Source of the DNA: Azospirillum sp. TSO35-2
GTDB taxonomy: Bacteria; Pseudomonadota; Alphaproteobacteria; Azospirillales; Azospirillaceae
Length of the DNA: 64,000 nt
Direction: 5' to 3'
Assembly (NCBI RefSeq): GCF_003116095.1
Contig: NZ_LGRA01000021.1
Span: 915,719-979,718, forward strand
Position 1 is the stretch's first letter; every line of letters starts with the position of its first letter. This document shows, piece by piece, positions 58,127 to 64,000 of this stretch. The position numbers were made by a program, and so were the translations under genes. A model generated the notes under the pieces. It was not told the origin of the DNA. It saw nothing but the letters and a program-made list of their open reading frames with translations, and did not search any database.

Positions 58127-61100
58127 ATGTCCTTCACCCGTCGCCTCCTTCTGAAGACGACCGCCGCCGGCGGCGCTCTCGCCGCCTTCGCCGGGGGCTT
58201 CTCCGAAACCGGCCGCAAGCTCGCCAAGGGCGCCTGGGCCGGGGAAAAGCCCGAGAACGCCATTTCCGGCAACGCACCCAAGCCCGAGTTCCGCGTCGAT
58301 CCGACCAGCGGCGACATCGCGCTGACCCCCGGCCAGATCGTCGCCTACACCGGCTGCATCGGCTGCACGACCCTGTGCGGGGTGCGGGTGCGGGTGGACA
58401 CCGAAAGGAACCGCGTGCTGCGCGTCGCGGGCAACCCATACACCCCGATGTCCACCGATCCCTTCCTGCCCTACGGCACCCCGGTCCAGGACAGCTTCAA
58501 GGCGCTGTCGCGGTTCCAGGAAAAGGGACTGAACGGCCGCTCCACCGCGTGCGGCCGTGGCAACGCGGTGCTGGAGAATGTCACCTCGCCCTTCCGCATC
58601 ACGACGCCGCTGAAACGCGTCGGCCCGCGCGGATCGGGACGGTGGGAGCCGATCGCCTTCGACCAACTGGTCCGGGAGGTGTGCGACGGCGGCGACCTGT
58701 TTGGCGAAGGCGCCGTGGACGGCCTGAAGGCGTTGCGCGATCTCAAGACCCCCATCGACCCGGCGGCGCCGGAACTCGGTCCCAGGGTCAACCAGGTGGC
58801 TCTGATCACCGGCGTGCCGGATGGGCGGGAGTCGCTGGTGCAGCGCTTCTTCCAGCAGGCCTATGGCAGCATCAACTCGGTCGGCCACGGCTCCTACTGC
58901 GGTGGCGCCTACCGGGCGGGGTCGGGTGCGGTGTTCGGCGACACCAAGCAGCAACCGCACGCCAAGCCCGACATCGCCAACGCCGAGTTCGTGGTCTTCA
59001 TCGGCACCGCTCCGTCGAACGCGGGCAACCCGTTCAAGCGGCAGGCAACCCTGGTCGCGAAGGCCCGGACGGACGGCGCCCTGCGCTACGTCGTCGTCGA
59101 TCCGGTGCTGACCAACGCCAGGGCGGCGGCGGCCGGGGAGCGCGCCGACTGGATCCCGATCCGGCCGGGCACCGACGGCGCCTTCGCCATGGGCATCATC
59201 CGCTGGATGTTCGAGAACGGGCGCATCGACGACCGCTACCTGTCCCAGCCCAACGGCAAGGCGGCCGAGGCGGCGGGCGAGGCGGGCTGGTGCAACGCCA
59301 CGCATCTGGTCGTCGTGCAGAAGGGCCACCCGCGCGAGGGGCGCCTGTTGCGCGCCTCCGACCTGGGCTGGGTGACGCTGGACGAGAAGGACCGCTACGG
59401 CGACAAGGACGCCTTTGTCGTTCTCGACCCGGCGACCGGTGCGCCGGTCGCGCACGACGCGCTGACGACCGCCGCCACGCTGTTCCATGACGGCACGGTG
59501 GCGACCGGGACCGGCGATCTCGCCGTGAAGACCAGCCTCACGCTGCTGCGCGAGGAAGCCATGCGGCTCGACCTGCGGGCCTACAGCGACGCCTGCGGCG
59601 TCCCCGCCGACGTGATCGGCGGACTGGCGCGCGAGTTGACCAGCCACGGCAAGAAGGCCGCGGTGAACGCCCACGGCGGGATGATGTCGGGCAGCGGCTT
59701 CTACAACGCCTTCGCGGTCGTGACCATCAACACGCTGCTCGGCAACCTGAACTGGAAGGGCGGCACCATCGTCGGCGGCGGGCGCTTCCCGGAGAACGGC
59801 GACGGGCCGCGCTACAAGCTCGCCAGCTTCCCCGGTCAGGTGAAGCCGTCGGGCCTCCCGCTCGGCCGCAACGTGCCCTACGAGAGGACGTCCGAGTTCA
59901 AGGCGAGGAAGGAGGCGGGCAAGCCCTACCCGGCGAAGGCGCCCTGGTACCCGACGGCCCCCGGCCTGACGACGGAATGGGTGTCGAGCGGCATCGTCGA
60001 CGGCTATCCGTACCCGGTGAAGGCCCTGCTGCTGTGGAACGCCAACCCGGTCTACGGCATCCCCGGCGCGCATCGCTTCGCCCAGAAGCTGGCCGACCCG
60101 AAGACGGTGCCGCTGATCGTCGCCGTCGACCCCTTCATCAACGAGACCTCGGCGCTCGCCGACTACATCGTGCCCGACACGGTGCTGTACGAGACCTGGG
60201 GCTGGACCTCCGCCTGGGGCGGGGTGCCGACCAAGATGACCACGGCCCGCTGGCCGGTGCTGGTCCCGCGCACCGACACGCTGCCGGATGGCCAGCCGAT
60301 CCAGTTGGAGCCGTTCCTGATCGCGCTCGCCAAGCGCCTCGGCCTGCCGGGCTTCGGCCCCGGCGCCATCGAGGACATGGACGGCAACCGCCACCCGCTT
60401 GAAACGGCGGAGGACTGGCACCTGCGTGCGGGCGCCAACATCGCCTGGCTCGGCAAGCAGCCGGTGCCGGACGCCAGCGACGAGGACATCGCCTTTTCCG
60501 GGGTGGAGCGGGTGCTTCCCGCGCTGAAGGCGGTGTTGAAGCCGGAGGAATGGCGCAAGGTCGCCTTCATCCTCGCCCGCGGCGGTCGCTACCAGAATCA
60601 GGCCGAAGGGTTCGAGGGCGACAGGGCCGCCCACCGGTTCGCCAAACCGCTTCAGATCCACAACGAGGCCGTCGGCACGTCGAAGAGCAGCCTCACCGGC
60701 AGGCGCTGGCCGGGAACCGCCACCTGGATGCCCCCGGTCTTCGCCGACGGCACACCGGTGAGCCGTGTCCACACGCCGGCGGACTGGCCGTTTCAACTGG
60801 TCAGTTCGAAGTCGGTGCTGGTCAGCGCCTACACGATCGGGGCGACGCGGCTGCGCCACCTGCATCCGGAGAACCCGGTCGGTGTGAACGTCGAGGACGC
60901 CCGGCGGTTGGGCATCCGGACCGGCGACCGCATCCGCATTGCCACGCCGGGTGGGGCCGAACTGGCGACCGCCATCGTCCGCCACGGCGTCATGGCGGGT
61001 GTCCTTGCGGTGGAGCATGGCTTCGGGCACAGGGAATACGGCGCCCGCACCCATGTGATCGGTGACCACCGGCAGCCGGAGGTGCCCGGCATCGCCGCCG

Positions 61101-61231
61101 GCATCAACCTGAACGACCTCGGCCTCGTCGACCCGACCCGGACGGGGGCCTCGGTCTGGGTCGATCCCGTGGCTGGAACCGCGGTTCGCCAGGGCATCCC
61201 CGCCAGGCTGGAGCGCGTCGCCGCCGCATGA
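58127..61231 (+). CDS. ttrA: tetrathionate reductase catalytic molybdopterin subunit
   Basis: 1034 residues from ATG 58127, full length for TtrA. A Tat-like leader (TRRLLLKTTAAGGALAAFAGG) is followed by a 4Fe-4S site (TGCIGCTTLCGVRV plus GRSTACGRGN). The molybdenum ligand is probably the Cys in HGSYCGGAYRAG. Further bis-MGD-binding blocks are FIGTAPSNAGNPFKRQ and LLLWNANPVYGIPGA, and the C-terminal domain is MoCo-dinucleotide binding (RLGIRTGDRIRIATPGGAELAT). It reduces tetrathionate to thiosulfate in the periplasm. It is the last gene of ttrBCA; a strong hairpin follows. Confidence 0.95.
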   Translation: MSFTRRLLLKTTAAGGALAAFAGGFSETGRKLAKGAWAGEKPENAISGNAPKPEFRVDPTSGDIALTPGQIVAYTGCIGCTTLCGVRVRVDTERNRVLRVAGNPYTPMSTDPFLPYGTPVQDSFKALSRFQEKGLNGRSTACGRGNAVLENVTSPFRITTPLKRVGPRGSGRWEPIAFDQLVREVCDGGDLFGEGAVDGLKALRDLKTPIDPAAPELGPRVNQVALITGVPDGRESLVQRFFQQAYGSINSVGHGSYCGGAYRAGSGAVFGDTKQQPHAKPDIANAEFVVFIGTAPSNAGNPFKRQATLVAKARTDGALRYVVVDPVLTNARAAAAGERADWIPIRPGTDGAFAMGIIRWMFENGRIDDRYLSQPNGKAAEAAGEAGWCNATHLVVVQKGHPREGRLLRASDLGWVTLDEKDRYGDKDAFVVLDPATGAPVAHDALTTAATLFHDGTVATGTGDLAVKTSLTLLREEAMRLDLRAYSDACGVPADVIGGLARELTSHGKKAAVNAHGGMMSGSGFYNAFAVVTINTLLGNLNWKGGTIVGGGRFPENGDGPRYKLASFPGQVKPSGLPLGRNVPYERTSEFKARKEAGKPYPAKAPWYPTAPGLTTEWVSSGIVDGYPYPVKALLLWNANPVYGIPGAHRFAQKLADPKTVPLIVAVDPFINETSALADYIVPDTVLYETWGWTSAWGGVPTKMTTARWPVLVPRTDTLPDGQPIQLEPFLIALAKRLGLPGFGPGAIEDMDGNRHPLETAEDWHLRAGANIAWLGKQPVPDASDEDIAFSGVERVLPALKAVLKPEEWRKVAFILARGGRYQNQAEGFEGDRAAHRFAKPLQIHNEAVGTSKSSLTGRRWPGTATWMPPVFADGTPVSRVHTPADWPFQLVSSKSVLVSAYTIGATRLRHLHPENPVGVNVEDARRLGIRTGDRIRIATPGGAELATAIVRHGVMAGVLAVEHGFGHREYGARTHVIGDHRQPEVPGIAAGINLNDLGLVDPTRTGASVWVDPVAGTAVRQGIPARLERVAAA

Positions 61232-61244
61232 TCCGAACCGCGTG

Positions 61245-61287
61245 GGCCGGGACCCCCGGGCCGCTGGGCTCGCGGGGGCACCCGGCC
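61245..61287 (+). terminator. hairpin after ttrA
   Basis: GGCCGGGACCCCCG (61245-61258) pairs with CGGGGGCACCCGGCC (61273-61287) with a single small bulge, leaving a 14-nt loop. It lies 14 nt beyond the ttrA stop and before the convergent thioredoxin-like gene, so it may serve both. Confidence 0.6.
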
Positions 61288-61338
61288 CGACCGGCACCCG
61301 GCGCACGCGTCATCATCGGACAGCCGCCGATGACGGGA

Positions 61339-61575
61339 TCACGCCACCAGCCAGCGGGCGATGTCCTCCGTCTTCGGCAGGCCTCCGGCGTGGACGACCT
61401 TGCCGTCGACGACCACCCCCGGGGTGGAAACGATGCCGTAGCCGGCGATGGCCGCATAGTCGGTAACCTTGTCGATGCGCACCGGCACGCCGAGGCGGTC
61501 CGCCTCGGCCTGGACCAGTTCCGCCGTCGTCTGGCACCGTTTGCAGCCGGGGCCGAGCACTTTCACGTCCTTCAT
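61339..61575 (-). CDS. small thioredoxin-family protein (redox-active disulfide type)
   Basis: 78 residues, a complete minimal thioredoxin fold: KDVKVLGPGCKRCQTTAELV with the CKRC redox pair, cis-Pro at STPGVVVDGKVVHAG. Such proteins regularly accompany the ArsP-like permeases and ArsR regulators, as here. They probably relay thiol reduction to the permease or its substrate. The gap to the permease stop is about 15 nt. Confidence 0.93.
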   Translation of the reverse strand: MKDVKVLGPGCKRCQTTAELVQAEADRLGVPVRIDKVTDYAAIAGYGIVSTPGVVVDGKVVHAGGLPKTEDIARWLVA

Positions 61576-61590
61576 AGTGTCCTCCTTCGG

Positions 61591-62643
61591 TCAGGCGAAC
61601 AGGGCATTGAACAGGAAGCCGACCGCCAGGATGCCGAGGCCCACCACCCCGACGAAGATGGCGATCAGGCGGACCGTCAGCACCTTGCGCAGAATGATCA
61701 TCTCGGGCAGCGACAGGGCGATGACGGCCATCATGAAGGCCAGCACCGTCCCGATCGCCGCACCCTTGCCGATCAGCGCCTCCACCACCGGAATGATGCC
61801 GGCGGCGTTCGAGTACATGGGGATGCCCAGCAGCACGGCGGCCGGGACCGACCACCACGCCTCCCGCCCCATGATGGCGGCGAGCAGATCCGCCGGGGCG
61901 TAGCCGTGGATCAGGGCGCCGACGGCAATGCCGGCGACGATCCAGACCCAGACCCGGCCGACGATGTCCCGCACGGCCTCGATCCCCGCGCGGATGCGGT
62001 CCACGGGGGACATCGCGTCCTCCGGGAGATCCACCGCGCCGGCCCGTACGGCCAGCACCCATGGCTCCAGCCAGCCTTCCAGGTGCAGGCGGCCGATCAC
62101 CCAGCCGGAAACGATGGCGACCGCCAGTCCGAACCCGAGATAGGCCAACGCCACCTGCCAGCCCACCAGCGCGAACAGCAGGCCGAGCGCCACCTCGTTG
62201 ATCATCGGCGCCGCGATCAGGAACGAGAAGGTCACGCCCAGCGGCACGCCGGCGGAAACAAACCCGATGAACAGCGGCACGGCGGAGCAGGAACAGAACG
62301 GCGTCACGATGCCGAGTCCGGCGGCGGCCACATTGCCGACGCCCTCGCGCCTGCCCGCCAGCAACGCCCGTGTCCGCTCCGGCGAAAAGTAGCTGCGCAC
62401 CACGCCCATGGCGAAGACGACCAGCGTCAGCAGCATCAGCACCTTGGGCGTGTCGTAGATGAAGAAGCGCACGGCGTCGGCCACCGCGCTGCCGGGCTGA
62501 AGCGGCAGCTGCGCCACCACCCAGTCGGAGACGGGAACGAGCTGGCGGTAGACCACCACCCAGGCGACGAGGGCTGCCAGGGTGGCCGCGAACCAGAGGC
62601 TCGTGTTGGGGCGCCGGGGATCGGCGGGCGATGCGATGGTCAT
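61591..62643 (-). CDS. permease of the DUF318/ArsP family
   Basis: 350 residues with about eight membrane segments. The signature TPFCSCSAVPLFIGFVSAGVP carries the conserved paired cysteines, and GIPMYSNAAGIIPVVEALIGKGAAIGTVLAFMMA is the second conserved half. ArsP-type permeases export organoarsenicals; other relatives have unproven substrates. Four-nt overlap with the arsR-like gene indicates one transcript. The linked thioredoxin gene suggests thiol-dependent handling of the substrate. Confidence 0.92.
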   Translation of the reverse strand: MTIASPADPRRPNTSLWFAATLAALVAWVVVYRQLVPVSDWVVAQLPLQPGSAVADAVRFFIYDTPKVLMLLTLVVFAMGVVRSYFSPERTRALLAGRREGVGNVAAAGLGIVTPFCSCSAVPLFIGFVSAGVPLGVTFSFLIAAPMINEVALGLLFALVGWQVALAYLGFGLAVAIVSGWVIGRLHLEGWLEPWVLAVRAGAVDLPEDAMSPVDRIRAGIEAVRDIVGRVWVWIVAGIAVGALIHGYAPADLLAAIMGREAWWSVPAAVLLGIPMYSNAAGIIPVVEALIGKGAAIGTVLAFMMAVIALSLPEMIILRKVLTVRLIAIFVGVVGLGILAVGFLFNALFA

Positions 62644-62942
62644 TCCGCGTCCTTTCCTTCATCCGCCATGGCGGCGAAAACCGCGTCGACCACCGCGGCG
62701 ATGGCGGGGCCCAGCGCCGGATTCCGCCGATAGCGGACCCACTGGGCATCCCGGCGGTCGGTCACGAGGCCCACGCCCTTCAGCACCGCCATGTGCCGCG
62801 ACATCCGCGACTGCGTCGCGCCGAGCAGGTCCGTCAACTCGCAAACGCAGTGCTCGCGTCCGTCCCACAGCCGCCGCAAGGCCCCGAGGCGCGTCGGGTC
62901 GGAAAGGGCCGCCATCAGGGAGGTCGTCGTGTCGATGCTCAT
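62640..62942 (-). CDS. ArsR-family repressor
   Basis: 100 residues. A winged helix-turn-helix with MAALSDPTRLGALRRLWDGREHCVCELTDLLGATQSRMSRHMAVLKGVGLV. The CVC pair in the alpha3 helix (ELxVCEL-type site) is the classical metalloid-sensing position of ArsR, so arsenite or a similar thiophilic compound could release it from DNA. A perfect inverted repeat lies 26 nt upstream. It is the first gene of the three-gene operon. Confidence 0.95.
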   Translation of the reverse strand: MSIDTTTSLMAALSDPTRLGALRRLWDGREHCVCELTDLLGATQSRMSRHMAVLKGVGLVTDRRDAQWVRYRRNPALGPAIAAVVDAVFAAMADEGKDAE

Positions 62943-62967
62943 GGCCGAAAGCCGCTTTTGCGCATAA

Positions 62968-62983
62968 GCGCATTCTAATGCGC
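62968..62983. promoter_or_regulatory. ArsR operator, GCGCATT-CT-AATGCGC
   Basis: Perfect 7+2+7 inverted repeat, 26 nt upstream of the arsR-like start, preceded by a further GCGCAT half-repeat at 62960-62965. It matches the AT/GC pattern of ArsR sites and is probably the autoregulatory operator. Confidence 0.75.
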
Positions 62984-63162
62984 ACGGCCCTGCCGGATCA
63001 AACGCCGTGAGTGAGGCATGCTGTCACAGCCTGCCGGCGGGCAGGCAGGCAGGAGGAGCAGCGGGTGGCAGCCTCGGCGCCGGGGTGCCGGCCCGCACCA
63101 CCACCGGCTTCGCCACCCGGCGCAGCGTCGGGACAGCGGCGGTTCGCCCCGGACGGCGCCCT

Positions 63163-63852
63163 TCACCCGCCGGCTTCGACCTGCCCGTCGCGCAGCGACA
63201 CCGCATGATCGAAGCGGCCGAAGATCGTCTCGTCATGCGTGACCACCAGGACCGCGGCCCGCTGTTCAAGGGCGAGCCGGCGGAGCAGGTCCATCACCAT
63301 GCCGGCCCGTCCGGAGTCGAGCGCCGCCGTCGGCTCGTCGGCCAGGATGATGCGCGGGCGGTTGGCGAGCGCGCGGGCGATGGCCACCCGCTGCGCCTCT
63401 CCGCCCGACAGCCGGGATGGCAGCGACGCGCGGCGGTGCCCGACCTCCAGATAGTCGAGCAGGGCCCGCGCCCGCCGCCGCGCCTCGGCGCCGGAAACAC
63501 CCGCCAGATCGAGGGCGACGGCGACATTCTCCTCGGCGGTGAGGAACGGCAGAAGATTGTGGAACTGGAAGATGAAGCCGATCTTCTCCAGGCGAAGCCG
63601 GCGCAGGTCGGATTTCAGCCAGCGGTTGTCATAGACCGTCTCACCGTCCAGGTCCATGCGGCCGCGCGTCGGCTCGACGATGCAGCCGATCAGGTTCAGG
63701 AGCGTCGTCTTGCCGGACCCGCTGGGACCGAGCAGCCCGACGACCTGCCCCGGATAGACCCGCAGGTCCGTGTCCTTCAGCGCGTGCACGGCGGCCTCGC
63801 CGCTGCCGTAGGTCTTGGCGATTCCCCGAAGCTCGACGAGCGGCGTTGCCAT
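63163..63852 (-). CDS. ABC transporter ATP-binding protein (MacB/LolD-type)
   Basis: 229 residues from ATG 63852. Walker A GPSGSGKTT, Q-loop FIFQFHNLLP, signature RLSGGEAQRVAIARAL, Walker B IILADEPTAALD and switch His VVTHDE are all intact. The sequence is typical of LolD/MacB/DevA-like exporters that work with FtsX-like permeases. The partner permease ends 5 nt upstream. The cargo is unknown. Confidence 0.95.
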   Translation of the reverse strand: MATPLVELRGIAKTYGSGEAAVHALKDTDLRVYPGQVVGLLGPSGSGKTTLLNLIGCIVEPTRGRMDLDGETVYDNRWLKSDLRRLRLEKIGFIFQFHNLLPFLTAEENVAVALDLAGVSGAEARRRARALLDYLEVGHRRASLPSRLSGGEAQRVAIARALANRPRIILADEPTAALDSGRAGMVMDLLRRLALEQRAAVLVVTHDETIFGRFDHAVSLRDGQVEAGG

Positions 63853-63856
63853 CACC

Positions 63857-64000
63857 TCAGCCTCCGAGCGCGGTCGCCGGATCGACCTTGAGCGCAAGAC
63901 GGACACCGAGCCCGCTCGCCACCACGCAGAGGACCAGCACCGCCGCTCCCAGCATCAACGCATCGTCCGGCAGCAGCAGCAGGCGGCGCGGGAAATGGTC
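63857..64000 (-). CDS. FtsX-like ABC permease, C-terminal end (rest outside window)
   Basis: The last 47 codons before TGA at 63857-63859. Visible residues end with a membrane helix (LMLGAAVLVLCVVASGLGVRLALK) and VDPATALGG, the usual C-terminus of MacB/LolC-type permeases. GGAGG near the stop serves the downstream ATPase gene. The start lies beyond position 64000. Confidence 0.8.
   Translation of the reverse strand, partial: DHFPRRLLLLPDDALMLGAAVLVLCVVASGLGVRLALKVDPATALGG

Noticed and set aside
58025..61306. 1093-codon open frame on the minus strand opposite ttrA
   Set aside because: ttrA shows Tat leader, cluster and molybdopterin motifs; the antisense frame shows none.

Overview
The window is about 64 kb of uniformly GC-rich DNA with long alphaproteobacterial-style genes: FixJ-type regulator, LysR and AraC switches, an OFA-type transporter, and Tat-exported enzymes. 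It looks chromosomal or megaplasmid-borne and most resembles a Rhodospirillales genome such as Azospirillum. That placement is inferred from gene content and codon use; there is no rRNA or other phylogenetic marker here. No tRNA, rRNA, CRISPR array or intact mobile element was seen.

Region 1 (1-14925, all minus strand) is one long operon for a glycyl-radical-enzyme bacterial microcompartment (GRM). In order of transcription it holds a PfpI/DJ-1 protein, the glycyl radical diol dehydratase, an iron alcohol dehydrogenase, four shell genes (BMC-H, BMC-T, BMC-H with a long tail, BMC-H), PduL, an EutJ-like chaperone, a flavoprotein, a pentameric vertex protein, a GlcG/PduO-C protein, a CoA-acylating aldehyde dehydrogenase, a GrpU-like shell protein, the radical SAM activase, a dedicated S-adenosylmethionine synthetase and a PocR-domain histidine kinase cut by the window edge. 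Gene set and active-site residues point to B12-independent 1,2-propanediol use: diol to propionaldehyde, then propionyl-CoA/propionyl-phosphate and propanol. The likely promoter and a 12-bp palindrome lie at 14963-15001, directly beside decayed pieces of an IS256-type transposase and an IS3-type OrfA.

Region 2 (15310-16830) is a membrane diguanylate cyclase. Region 3 (17411-22831, plus) is an operon of glutathione transferase, a three-domain FMN/FAD/[2Fe-2S] oxidoreductase, an AhpD-like protein, an NTF2-fold protein, two small proteins and a LysR regulator. Region 4 (22976-31662) is an aromatic-acid or hydroxyquinol-type catabolic cluster: LysR, intradiol dioxygenase, citrate-synthase-like lyase, acyl-CoA ligase, OFA-type transporter, FMN reductase, maleylacetate reductase and an AraC regulator.

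Region 5 (31798-50731) is a dispersed second set of the Region 3 gene families (GST, an internally deleted oxidoreductase, AhpD-like and NTF2-like proteins). They are mixed with two SDRs, two very large winged-helix/NB-ARC-like ATPase regulators, an MFS exporter, a TehA-like carrier, a Tat-exported metallo-beta-lactamase-fold hydrolase and a Tat-exported alpha/beta hydrolase. It looks like a stress or xenobiotic-response island built by duplication.

Region 6 (50970-53362) is a divergent MocR-type regulator and EamA transporter. Region 7 (53572-61231) is a complete tetrathionate reductase locus, ttrSR-ttrBCA. Region 8 (61339-62942) is an ArsR-controlled permease plus thiol-redox protein. Region 9 (63163-64000) is the end of an ABC exporter operon. 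The GRM and ttr loci together suggest an organism equipped to ferment propanediol and respire sulfur oxyanions without oxygen.
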